DNA of 30,031 nt from Purshia tridentata (Eukaryota > Streptophyta > Magnoliopsida > Rosales > Rosaceae), in NCBI GenBank assembly GCA_003254885.1, contig QANT01003811.1:1-30031 (forward strand), written 5' to 3'. The translations under genes were made by a program, and so were the position numbers. Positions within the stretch are counted from its first letter, which is position 1. Each line of letters starts with the position of its first letter. Shown in pieces: positions 1 to 12,000 of the stretch. The notes beneath the pieces were generated by a model that was not told the DNA's origin, searched no databases, and saw only the letters and a list, made by a program, of their open reading frames with translations.

Positions 1-2
1 GC

Positions 3-60
3 CTATAAATAGGCAGCCTAATGAGAAGAATAACACGCATTCTGATTTCTCCCTAATTCT
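3..60 (+). promoter_or_regulatory. Canonical TATA box and CT-rich leader of an unidentified transcript
   Basis: CTATAAATAG at about 4-13 is a textbook plant TATA box. It is followed at the expected distance by a CT-rich stretch (about 47-89) that resembles a 5' leader and ends in TTCTTCAG. No recognisable reading frame follows in the next 2.9 kb. The transcript could be non-coding or have distant exons, or the box could be a relic. This is a motif-based call only. Confidence 0.4.
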
Positions 61-167
61 CTCTTATGCTCTCTCTTTATTTTCTTCAGTTTTACAACAC
101 TGTCTTTATTATTTTATTTTCTGGGTTTTTTAGGTTCATAATTTCTTTCACAAAATAAGTAAGATCG

Positions 168-191
168 ATATATATATATATATATATATAT
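168..191. repeat. (TA)n microsatellite
   Basis: About twelve uninterrupted TA units. This is a simple repeat, probably variable in length. Confidence 0.9.
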
Positions 192-384
192 GTTGGTTTT
201 GTGTCGGTTGTTGTTCGTAGTGAGATGATTGAATATATTGATATATCTGGTTGTTATCTTTTCCTGCCATGGGCAAAGAAAATTAATCTAGAACATCATG
301 AGAGAAAGAATAATTTTTTTTTTTTATATATTTAGTCACACTCACACTCACACAATCATATATATATACACCCCAAAGAAAAAA

Positions 385-800
385 GCATCTTAAAAAATTA
401 TTGTTGAAATATAAAGATTTTATATTAATCGTTGCACTTGCATTAATCATCATCACCAATTGTCTTTGACTCTTTGGCCACGTTTGATTTGCTAGGATTA
501 TATTGGAAAAGATAAATTTATGTATATTTGAAGAAGAAATTCCTAATTTGAAGAAAGAAGATGGAAAAAAGATAGATAGATTATAAGGAAAACTTATCTC
601 TTCCAATGCCCTCAAAATGGTGAGGATTAGCAATAATAACATTTCCTTTGTGGCTAAACAATTTTCTTTCTATCTTCTTCATTTAAGTTAGAAAACACTC
701 AATCTTTTTTCTTAAATACACATGAATTTATCATTTATCCTTTCAAATCCAATCCTAACCACCAAACAAGGCCTTTGTGTATACCTAATTCTTAAATATT
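385..800. repeat. Diverged repeat copy A, interrupted by a MITE
   Basis: With 473-773 removed, this stretch aligns to 2362-2450. Shared blocks are a poly-A/T rich start, the AATCATCATC motif, TTTGACTCTTT and CTAATTCTTAAAT. The copies differ by small indels. The second copy is uninterrupted and so works as an empty site for the element at 476-773. Confidence 0.7.
476..773. mobile_element. Tourist-like (PIF/Harbinger) MITE, 298 bp
   Basis: The ends form imperfect terminal inverted repeats. The left end reads GGCCACGTTTGATTTG. The right end, on the opposite strand, reads GGCCTTGTTTGGTGGT, and similarity continues through TAGGATT for about 30 bp. The element is flanked by the trinucleotide TTT at 473-475 and 774-776. 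A repeat copy at 2362-2450 has one TTT at this point and no insert, which supports insertion with a 3-bp target duplication. There is no coding capacity, so it is non-autonomous. GGCCnTGTTTGG-type ends and 3-bp T/A-rich duplications are typical of Tourist elements; the superfamily is inferred from that. Confidence 0.75.
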
Positions 801-1530
801 AATTTTCTTGTTTGATTTAATTGTATAGATTTTTTTTTTGGGCTGATCTTTATGGTCTAAAGAAGATATATAAATGATAATTGTATATTTTCTTGTTTGT
901 ATTACAATTATTGTACAATGATTGTAGATGAACTTTCAAGTAATACATGGAGTAGACTTCAAACAAATACCATAGTCAACAACACACTAGTTCTCTACCT
1001 CTCTTTTGACACATGATGACAATAACAATGACATTTTCCATAGTCAGACGAGGCTCATATTGCTTGCTTGAACCTGCCGATTGTGGGCAGACAATGTTAA
1101 CCATCGTTAATGTTTGTAAAGCATAAGAAATTTTAAATATTCTTTAGGCCTTTTAGCAGCTATTGACTTGCATTATCCCTTATCTATAAAGTGGAACTCT
1201 CAAAATCATACAAGTACTAAAATTTATCTATCTAATGAAAATCATCTTCATCAATGTGATCATATCTTCAATTTCAAAACAAAAAGAATCACATTATGGA
1301 GTTTTCTAGTTAATCGAAAAGCCTTTGTTGGGATGGGGAAGTAGCTCCAGTGCCTACGCCATGAGAGTAGTACACTGATTGCAACATACAGTGGAAGCTT
1401 CTGCTGACAAATAGTGGCCCTTTACTGAAGGTTTTTCACTTGCTACAGGTAAACAGTGTTTTTCAAATTGGAGGTGGGTCACTACCTCTTTTAGCAATGG
1501 AGGTTAGCACATTGGGTAGGAGGAGCTCGG
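801..1530. other. Non-coding stretch, nothing recognised
   Basis: AT-rich sequence. A short open stretch around 1033-1140 has ordinary codon use, but it is short and matches nothing I know. No RNA gene or repeat is recognised. Confidence 0.5.
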
Positions 1531-2059
1531 CTATTTGTTATACAAAGACAGCATGTAGAGCCTTGAATGGTACCCTATTGACGATGGGCCAAAGACACCT
1601 TAGCCGATTTATTGGGAACCAAATGAGGGAAAACAGGTAGTCAGCTGCATCCTTAACTGCTTGTGCACATACCAATCTTGACTCTTTTGCGTTATCATAG
1701 TGAACTATTAGTTTTAATTTGAGCGGCCATGTCGATCTAGCTTTACTGCATATATACATACGAACTCAAAATTCAGATCGATCAACACATAATATAATAA
1801 TTAATCAGCTCACTATATGTTATGCAAAGATAGCATGTAGAGCCTCAAATGGTACCCTATCGGCGATGGGCCAAAGGCACCTTAGCAGACTTATTGGAAA
1901 CCAAATGAAGGAAAGCCACATACCAATCTTGGCTCTTTATCATAGTGAACAATTTGTTTTAATTTGAGCAGCCATATTGATCTAACTTTAACTGCATATA
2001 TACATACAAATTCAAACTCAGATCGATCAATATAGAAATGTGATAATTAATCAGCCCAC
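1531..2059. repeat. Tandem duplication, two diverged copies of about 250-280 bp
   Basis: Copy 1 (about 1531-1813) and copy 2 (about 1814-2059) share ordered blocks: GCATGTAGAGCC, ATGGTACCCTAT, CGATGGGCCAAAG, ACCAAATGA, TTTTAATTTGAGC, GCATATATACATAC, CAGATCGATCAA and TAATTAATCAGC. Copy 2 lacks about 30 bp that copy 1 has near 1635-1665. Both copies keep a short open frame with a shared peptide core (GQRHLSR, GNQM), but many differences change amino acids, so I do not call it coding. Confidence 0.8.
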
Positions 2060-3142
2060 TATGTTTTGTACCATTTTCGTTTTGTTTTCTTAGAAACCAA
2101 ATATATATTTGTTTAGTTTTCACCAATATCTCAAAATACTTTCTAAATAATTCTCAATAGTGTGTAAAAGTGATTTTCTTTTTTTCATTATTCAAAGGAA
2201 GTAGTATGGAATTGCCTAGTTGTGTACATTATACATATATTAAATTTTCATATAATTATTATGAATAGTATGTCACATTCATTGAGTGATCACCCCAAAG
2301 GTAATCATAAGAACTTTGTGTATTCATTTAGATATCTACAAGTAGAGTTTATTTAATAGAAGCATGTTAAAATTTATTGTTGAATTGTTGCACCAATCAT
2401 CATCAGCAATTGTGTTTGACTCTTTGTGTAATACCTAATTCTTAAATGTTGCTTGTGTGTGTGATCGATTTTCTTTTATATTTACCTCTTTTTCCATGCC
2501 TATATTTTTTGTAATTAAGTACGTTGCTTGGGTCATCAAGGCTGGAAAATCTGACATGGAAGTGCATATTGCAATCCGTCCAACAAGCCTTTCTGTAATG
2601 GTGAAATACAATAACACTACCCTACGTTATATCGTTCATGTTCTTTGTATTGTGGTTTTAAGCCTTTTATTTCTTGTTGGAATAAAATTTTAGTATCAAC
2701 ATCTTCCTTCTTTCATGTTGTTGGTACAATTGTCCTTGTGATGGCTTTTAGGACTCCATGTATTTGGTCTCTTCAATCAAGTATGTTTCATGCACCAAAT
2801 GACCAACAACAAAAAGTTTCCCTGAAAGAGGAATTGACGGTAATTTGCTTTGTGCATTATGGCATTCTCAAAGTACCATTAAATTGTTTAAAACCTGATC
2901 TGGACGCTTGGGTTTAATTTTTGTTTAATAAATGCATGGGTTTAATTAGTTAAAACTTCAAAATAATCCCAGAATGAGGAAGAGCAAAAATGAAATAGAG
3001 AGTTTTTAAAATAACAATTCCGCAACACTCACGCTGAGGAAACTCTTAAGAATGAGCAAAACCAGACCAACTATCCTGAAGTAAATGAAAATACAGCCAA
3101 AATTGGAATATTACCTAACTAGAATAAAGGGATTTAACTAGT
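2060..3142. other. Non-coding stretch including repeat copy B and the eL31 3' flank
   Basis: Contains repeat copy B (2362-2450), which is homologous to 385-800 without the MITE. Short open stretches between 2457 and 2917 resemble nothing known. The last ~200 bp should include the 3' UTR of the minus-strand eL31 gene. Confidence 0.5.
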
Positions 3143-5352
<2,210 letters not shown>

Positions 5353-5384
5353 TTACGAAACATCATATACCTGTGGCCATTTAG

Positions 5385-5589
5385 TGAAATGCCCTGGATT
5401 TTTTAGCTAAACTACCTAACTGCCCTTGCAATTTTATAAAAGCGCAAGGTTAATTTGTCTTTCCAAGTTTATGAAATGCCCTGGATTTTTTAGCTAAACT
5501 ACCTAAATGCCCTTGCAATTTTATAAAAGCGCAAGTTTTTTTTTTGGCCAAGTCATAAAAGCGCAAGGTTAATTTGTCTTTCCAAGTTT
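5385..5589. repeat. Tandem duplication in the eL31 upstream region
   Basis: Copy 1 is 5385-5470 and copy 2 is 5472-5589. Both run from TGAAATGCCCTGGATTTTTT to TTTGTCTTTCCAAGTTT. Copy 2 has an extra ~30 bp (T-tract, GGCCAAGTC and a third ATAAAAGCGCAAG). The palindrome TTTTATAAAA occurs at 5432-5441 and 5519-5528, so a TATA-like box is present twice, about 170 and 255 bp upstream of the eL31 start. Confidence 0.9.
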
Positions 5590-6697
5590 CTCTTTTGTTA
5601 TTCTTAATGATTGCTATTTGAACATCTTTTTTTCTCACTGCACCCCCTTAATTGGTTTTCTCGCCATAAAGTTATAATTTTTTTGTTTAATGTGAATTCA
5701 CAATAATATTTTACTGTTTTAACTTAAATTATTTATTTAATAATTTTTTGTAAAACACTAAAGAGATACATAGATGAATAACTTAACTTTTTATATCATA
5801 ATTCTTAACTTACTATTTGTAATAACATAAATATTGTCTACTTATTTACTGCTTGTGTAGTTGTCTTATAAAGTGGTTGGATTTGGAATTTAAACGTTAT
5901 TTCCAATTCCACGTGAGGCCAGATTTCTTTCTCATTTGGAATTCCGATCAAGGCTGGATTCCTTCTTAGTTGAAACTATGCTTCAAGGCTGGTTTTGTAA
6001 ATTGGACAAGGATTTTCTATTCATTTGACTATCTATCTCTTTATCATGCATTAATCTTGGTCATCAAATAGAGAGTAAAAAAAAATATAGAAAAAGTATG
6101 GCCAAAAACTAAAACATAATAAGAAAATGAATAGACAAAAGAGTAGAGGATATTGGTCCTTATGAATTATACCGGCCTCATTTGTGGAAGGATGGGAAAG
6201 AACCGAAGACGAAAGTTGTCATTCTATTGCTCACCAAGGATGGGAAATACAAGTGAAGAAGGGCACACACTCAAAAACACACACAGAATCATATTCCATG
6301 TCTCACATGCCATGTCTATCTATTTTATTTCTTAGTCTCTAGTTTATGTTTGAAGCTTTGCTAAGCTCTCAATAGACTTAGTATCAATTTACTTTTCCTA
6401 TTCATTTAGTTTCTTGCAATTTACTTTATACTATTTTCATTTTAATTCCATTTTAATTCTCAACACTTTACGTTATTGTTGTTCATTTTTGTATAATTAT
6501 GCACTTTAACTTTCCGTAATTTAGTTAAAAGTTTTCTTTATATTTGTTGCACTTGCTTCTATTTGATCCTTATTTGTTGTTGTTCATGACAAAATCATTT
6601 TTCCAAGACTAGAAAACGACCTAGGCCAAGAAGGAGTTTCTTAATTTCTTCGTCGTATTCACTTGATTAAAAGTCAGATTTAAGCACAATTACCAGA
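5590..6697. other. Intergenic, nothing recognised
   Basis: AT-rich sequence upstream of eL31. A 60-codon open stretch at 6153-6335 has no recognisable domain. No clear transposon ends are seen. Confidence 0.5.
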
Positions 6698-6704
6698 GTG
6701 CAGA

Positions 6705-6728
6705 TTCGGTACCTAACTTGGTACCGAA
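6705..6728. repeat. Short perfect inverted repeat
   Basis: Arms TTCGGTACC (6705-6713) and GGTACCGAA (6720-6728) are separated by TAACTT. A related inverted copy, TCGGTACTAAGTTA, lies near 6775-6788. It is probably an edge of a degraded mobile element; no target duplication was found. Confidence 0.6.
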
Positions 6729-6977
6729 CATCTCATCAGAACCATTCAAATTATTTATTTATTTATTTATCTCTCGGTACTAAGTTAAGCATTGAATCTG
6801 CTCTCCAAGTACCAAATCAATTACAATCAATTCGATTCATGCCTAAAACACCCTTGACTGGTGGCACGCCCCCCATCAACCACAAAAAAGGGCCCAAGGC
6901 TTTGCTTTTGGCCGCCCTTGGCAAAAAAAAGAAGCAAACATCAGCTAAATATATGTCATTTCAAAATCTTACTTATA

Positions 6978-7165
6978 CATCACCCCATCACCCCATCACC
7001 ACTGCCACTAGCACCACGACCGTGACTCACCCCATCATTCCTTGCAGTTGCACCATCATCTTGCTTTCTTCACTGCCATCACTAACATCATCGCCACCAC
7101 TACCACCTTGCTCCCACCACACCACTTGCTAACACAACCATCACCACCGCCACCACCATTATTAA
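6978..7165. repeat. CAC/CAT-rich low-complexity tract
   Basis: Imperfect runs of CACCCCAT, CCACCA and CATCAC give a strand-biased, C-rich and G-poor tract. It keeps a frame open by composition (Thr/Pro/Ser/His-rich) without looking like a gene. Confidence 0.75.
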
Positions 7166-7860
7166 CACATGTACCACATATTTACATGCTACATTTAAAT
7201 TTCATCATACTCGATCAATAGGTTGGTCAAACAATATATTTAAAAAATTCAAAGAATTTAAACTCTATTTTTTTAATTATTTTGAATAAGAATCTATTTC
7301 TCAATCATCATACAATGTCATCTATAAAGGGAGATGCACTGTTTCAATAAAATGGATGACAAAATTGTTGGGGAACTACCCTAAAATGTGATCTAATCAA
7401 CCAAACCATTAATATTTGAGGTCTCGCTTCAAGTATTGTCTTTGCCAAAAAAAAGGCAGTCCTGATTGGTATGTATAGTATACCATTTGAATGTGATGAT
7501 GACATGATTCTGAGTGTGTGCCCATTGTGGAATATATTGCATGTGAATGGGTCCAAAAATTGATTCTATCGTTTGTCTTCATGAAAGCTCCATGCACCTG
7601 AGACCAACCCCATTAGCCTCCTGAATTGACCACAATTAATTTTATGACTTTGCCTTAATTGTATGAATAGCACAATTTAATTTTTATCTTATTTTGAAGA
7701 ATTGATGGATGGATCTATAGTCAAATTCAGCGCTTCATGTTGGATTATTTTATGGTATTAGAGGATAATGTTGTCTTATTAAATAATAAACTTCGACCAC
7801 ATATTTAGTTACAAATTAATTTGATGAAAGTTTGTATTTATTTTGCCCCTTCAACTATGA
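7166..7860. other. Intergenic, nothing recognised
   Basis: AT-rich. The short minus-strand open stretches here (7344-7597) overlap each other in different frames and resemble no known protein. Confidence 0.5.
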
Positions 7861-8330
7861 CAAGAGTGTCAAATTACCCCTCAAACTAAAAATTTGGTTA
7901 ACTTACTCCTCCAACTTTTAAAAATAGGTTAATGTGGCCCATTCCATCAAGATTACATCCATATTTTCGTCCAAAAACATATCTCACATGTCATGCAAGT
8001 GAGGATAAAATGGGTAATTCATGCCCAAATTTAGAATAAAATGACTACTATTTTTAAAATAAAATAAAAAGCTGATATAACCTATAATAGACATTTTATC
8101 CAGTTTTTATTTTATTTTAGATATTGTAGACATTTTATATCAAATTTGGGCATGAATTATTCATTTTATCTTTTCGTGTATGGTACGTGACATGTATTTA
8201 GACGGAAATATAGATGAATTTTAAACGACTGACGAGATGGGCTACATTGTTTGTAAAAGTTTGAGGAATAAATTAACTAAGTTAATAATTCATGGGTCAA
8301 TTTGACACTTGGGTTAATAGCTATTAACCC
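7861..8330. mobile_element. Foldback MITE with ~200-bp inverted arms
   Basis: The left arm (about 7861-8066) and the reverse complement of the right arm (about 8115-8318) align throughout. Shared blocks include GTGTCAAATT, CCTC-AACTTTT, GGCCCAT/AGCCCAT, CATGCCCAAATTT and AAAATAAAATAAAA. The arms are roughly three-quarters identical, so the element is old. There is no coding capacity. A perfect 20-bp palindrome, GGGTTAATAG/CTATTAACCC, sits at the right edge (8311-8330). Long arms with a short middle suggest a Mutator-like or foldback MITE; no clean target duplication was found. Confidence 0.7.
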
Positions 8331-9371
8331 TTATTCTCTTGTAGTAAAATATTTCGTCAATTTTATGTAGTACTATATATGTTTCTAAGTACACACAACA
8401 ACGAAACCTCACTGCGTAAGATAGCATGAAAGATCTATTACGATTAATTTATTCTTTCAAACTAAAAAACTTCTTAGAAACACTCACAGAGTTACTCATG
8501 GAATCTGAAACATCTCCCATAGCGATAACAATCTCCATCATCATGAGGAGATGAATGTTAAATAATCATGCTTAAAAACATAAATGTGTGAATAAAAAAT
8601 TGATCTGAAACACATGAAATGTAAAAACAAAGTTAGAAAGTGTAGTGGGTCTATTGGTTGGAATATATAGAGATACCCACTTTTGTGAAATGGAGATGAG
8701 ATCCAATAAGAAATACGCACCATCACCATACTACTCTTGTGTCTATGTGTTCGATCATGATTGGCTTTTACTGATTTGTTAGGTCAAAATTAACGCGTAG
8801 CTCAGGATTAATGCATCTTTAATTACAATTGATTGTTCGTATTTAATTATATTTAATATAATAATATTACACCTTTATTTCCAACAAAGTACAAATAAAA
8901 AAAATGAGTCAATTAACTGTTAAGCTACTGATATTTCTCTCCCTAATATTTAGAATATTTTAAATTCAAATCTCTCCTAAATAAAAACGAATTATTGATT
9001 TCAAACAAGACTTTGGATAGAACCATGGCTCCTTAAAAATTTTTAATTACAAAAGAACCATTTGTTAATTTGTTTCTTTTGAAAAACGGGTTTAATGGGG
9101 TCAAAGTTTTACTCCTGAAATAGTTAATTTTTTGGTGCATTGATAAATAATATGCTACAAAATAAAGAGCAACATGTTTTGATTTTTAACTTTACTTTTG
9201 TTTAATCAGAAAATTAATTGTAGATTGTTAATGTCCAATATGGATTAGAAAATGTGATTTTAGTTATTTTTATTTTTTCTTAATGTGTTTGGGAAAAAAA
9301 AATTAAAAACATAAAGTCTTTTAATTATTTATTGAAATCAAAATTTTCCATAGAAGATTTTTGTACATGAG
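8331..9371. other. Intergenic, nothing recognised
   Basis: Very AT-rich with no recognisable coding, RNA or transposon features. Confidence 0.5.
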
Positions 9372-10495
9372 ATGAGAGCATGCAAACCTAGATCTACAAA
9401 ATTTGAACTTTCTACCATGAACCCAAACTTACTAACCAACAACCCAAACTCCTCATCTTCTCCTTTACATACATATGTACGTACATTATCGCATACACAT
9501 AAAATACACATGTACTTTTCTGACAGCTTTTCATGTCACTCAAAGGTCACAACCCCAAAAGAGACCTACCCAATGTGGTCCCCACCCATTCCCATAGGCC
9601 AACTATCCAGGTACGCATGCCCACTCATCGACGTCATCTATTCTTCCACACACCAACACTTCGTCTCAGCCGTCCAATCTCACCCTCCTTTTACGTCGAC
9701 ACATTTTTGGTGTAATAGTAATACCGATGCGAGGATCCGTGATATTATTAATCTTATATTTTTAAATATAAATTTAATAGATACATGCAAGTGTTCCCTT
9801 CACCTCACCTCTCCACTTTACAGCTTTTTATGGTTTATTCCATGCACACATGGCAATTTTCTATTGGACCTCTTTAACTCGCCTTCTAATACGTATCAAT
9901 TATCAATTTATCGTCTCCTTGTATCCCCAGAAATAAATAATTAAAAAACAAAAACCACCAACTTGTCCATTGCGTGGGCCCCATGGCTCTCAAGGAAACC
10001 TTTCCCAACTGTAATTTCCAGTTGCAAATTCCTATATGACGAAAACTTCCTGTTCCCTGCTCGAATTTACATTCAACTGCCATTCACACTTCACAACAGA
10101 AGAGAAAAAATACATATTAAAACAGAAAAGCTGGACACCAACACCAACCAACAGGCGACAACGCATTGAATATCGTAAATCACAATAATTTTATCATTTC
10201 CAACCAAAATAAAATAAAAAGGAAGAAAACACAAAAATTAAAATGAAAATAAAAATAATTATCAGAGAGAATTTGATTTTCTCGAATCGAAGCTAGCGAT
10301 CCGTCCTCTTCTCTCCCTCTCTTGCTCTAAACGAAGCTGCAAAGTCTCTAAACGATCGATCGCCGATGATCTCCGAGAGAGAGAGACGCCACGAGAGAAT
10401 CGAAGCACAACATACTCTAAATTTAGCAACAGGAAAGAGATTTCAGAATTTTTTTGTTCGAATTCTACAAACTTTTTATCAATATTTTATAAAAA
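9372..10495. other. Intergenic region and likely 3' UTR of the SAP gene
   Basis: A long open frame at 9372-9944 (190 codons) is C-rich with no domain, and I do not call it a gene. The segment 10260-10495 lies directly downstream of the minus-strand SAP stop and is its likely 3' UTR; read on the plus strand it is CT-rich with GAGA runs. ACGTCA at about 9629 and other promoter-like words are present, but no gene follows on the plus strand. Confidence 0.45.
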
Positions 10496-11017
10496 TCAAA
10501 CCCTGACGATCTTCGCGGCCTTGACCACGGGGTTTTCTCGCGCGATGGCCTCTCGACCCACGGCCTTGTAATCGTAGCTGCACACGTGGCGGTCGGAATA
10601 CCGGTGCTCGGAGCAGAAGAGTTCACCGCACCGGCACCTGAATCCGGTCAACCCGACCTTTCTCCGGCATCCGGAGCACCGGTTCACCACGCGCCTATTT
10701 GCCGATTTGTCCGACCTCGAGCTCTCCAACGTTGCCGTTTTGCGACTGCCGATCTCCGCCGCCGCTGTACCTTCGAACCGAAACGAGCCGGATCTCTCGC
10801 TTTTCTCGCCGGAAAACGTCAAATTTGTTGATGATAATGAAGAAGTCGGCGTCGTTGTTGTGGTTGTTGTGGACGTGGTGGACGTGGTGGACGTGGTGGC
10901 GTTGAAGCACTTCTGACACATATTGTTGGTGGCGGGATTACCGGTGACGCCGCAGTTGTTGACGCAGTGCGTTAGGATTTCAGGGACCTTGAACTCCGCC
11001 TCCTCCTTCTCCGTCCT
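10496..11017 (-). CDS. A20/AN1 zinc-finger stress-associated protein, start codon lost
   Basis: Relative to plant stress-associated proteins (SAPs), the frame encodes a complete A20 finger (CVNNC, 11 residues, CQKC), a variable Ser/Thr linker, and a complete AN1 finger (CSGC ... [19 protein letters not shown]). It ends with the conserved SYDYK ... [17 protein letters not shown] tail. SAPs bind ubiquitin or act as E3 ligases in abiotic-stress responses. There are no introns, as usual. The oddity is the beginning. From memory, close relatives start MAQRTEKEE. Here RTEKEE (from 11017) is preceded by AAG GCC TAG at 11026-11018, so the ATG is missing and an in-frame stop sits at codon 3. The next Met (10921) would remove half of the A20 finger. 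The rest has no frameshift. It may be a recent pseudogene, a sequencing error, or a gene with a non-AUG or alternative start. Confidence 0.88.
   Translation of the reverse strand, partial: RTEKEEAEFKVPEILTHCVNNCGVTGNPATNNMCQKCFNATTSTTSTTSTTTTTTTPTSSLSSTNLTFSGEKSERSGSFRFEGTAAAEIGSRKTATLESSRSDKSANRRVVNRCSGCRRKVGLTGFRCRCGELFCSEHRYSDRHVCSYDYKAVGREAIARENPVVKAAKIVRV
10868..10899. repeat. 9-bp in-frame repeat in the SAP linker
   Basis: The plus strand shows GTGGACGTG three times, next to GTT-rich triplets. In the SAP frame (minus) it encodes a Thr/Ser run in the spacer between the A20 and AN1 fingers. Units of nine keep the frame. Confidence 0.85.
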
Positions 11018-11026
11018 CTAGGCCTT

Positions 11027-11300
11027 TTCTTTAATTTTGAGGTTCCGAGCTCTCTTTCTTTCGATTTCGAATTTGTTTTTGCGATCGAAAGAGAAAGTGG
11101 AGGAGGTTGAGGTTTCTAGAGAGAAAAAAGTTGTGGTTTTTCAGAGACAGAAAATGGTATAGAGAGAGAGAGAGAGGAGGTTTGGGTGGGCGTGAGGGGA
11201 GACAGAGAAGTGGGGATATGAAGGACTGAAATGACGATGCAATATGGGCCTCGTAGAGACGCGTATAAAACATTTCTGCGTCCCACAGGATTACCAAAAT
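11027..11300 (-). promoter_or_regulatory. SAP 5' leader and core promoter region
   Basis: On the coding (minus) strand this is a pyrimidine-rich leader. It includes a CT run, seen as GA at 11160-11176 on the plus strand. No splice pair that would bring in an upstream ATG is evident. Confidence 0.45.
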
Positions 11301-12000
11301 GCCTTTCCTACTTTTCTCTAATTAATTAATTAATTACCTTTACTTTAAAAAAAATAAAATAGTAAATATTTTGCTCTTGACTTGGCTTCGTTGCTCGTTG
11401 TAGATTGGTTCTGACGTGGTATCGTCATTATTGAGAAAAGATCTGTCCTGAAAAGCTAATTTAAGGTTGGGTGGGACCGGCGATTTTCACCACATGGAGG
11501 ACAATATTTAGCCGTCGGATTCATTCTATTGGTTACGGATTTTGTAATAGTCAATCACATATATTTTACTTTTTTTATGAATTGCACACAAAGGTTGGGT
11601 TAGCCGATCGAAAAAACCGACCCGTAACCGAATACCGAAGCAACCAAGAGAAAGAAAGGAAGACATGGAGAGATGGAGAGGAAGGGGAAGGTAAGCTGTC
11701 GAAGGGTGGTTGGGGCTGCGTAGGGAGGGCCTGGTGGGGAGGGGGTGCAGTGCCTGCCTGCCTGCCTGCTCCTTCTTTCTTCTATTTTTTTTAATTTTTA
11801 CTATATTAAGTTTTTATTTGTTTTTAGAAAATAAGGTGAATTATCAATTTTGTCTCATAAAATAGGTCACGTGCGTAATACGTAATTTATTTTGAACGAA
11901 AAATGTAACAGAATTGACGATACATATTACAATAATAAAAAGAGACATGTATTATAAACTAACACAAATTCAAACGTATGTCCTAAAATGAGATTAACTT
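11301..12000. other. SAP upstream region with G-box-like sites and a CTGC microsatellite
   Basis: An ACGTGG word at 11414-11419 and a palindromic G-box CACGTG at 11868-11873 lie about 0.4 and 0.85 kb upstream of the SAP frame. Such words often bind bZIP or bHLH factors, which suits a stress gene, but function here is inferred. A GCCT tetranucleotide run sits at about 11752-11770. The open frame at 11471-11794 is not convincing. Confidence 0.4.

Noticed and set aside
283..642. 119-codon minus-strand open frame
   Set aside because: Straddles the boundary of the MITE at 476-773 and is AT-driven.
6698..7132. 144-codon plus-strand open frame
   Set aside because: It owes its length to the CAC/CAT-rich tract. 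The translation is low complexity and has no recognisable family.
9372..9944. 190-codon plus-strand open frame
   Set aside because: C-rich, G-poor composition keeps it open. No domain or plausible splice partners, and an overlapping open frame in another phase.
10366..10506. 46-codon plus-strand open frame ending over the SAP stop
   Set aside because: Short, and in the likely SAP 3' UTR. The GAGA run accounts for its start and no known micropeptide is matched.
10586..10916. Several plus-strand open frames opposite SAP
   Set aside because: These are antisense shadows of the GC-rich SAP coding region and its triplet repeat.
11471..11794. 107-codon open frame in the SAP upstream region
   Set aside because: Low-complexity G-rich and GCCT-repeat translation without a domain.
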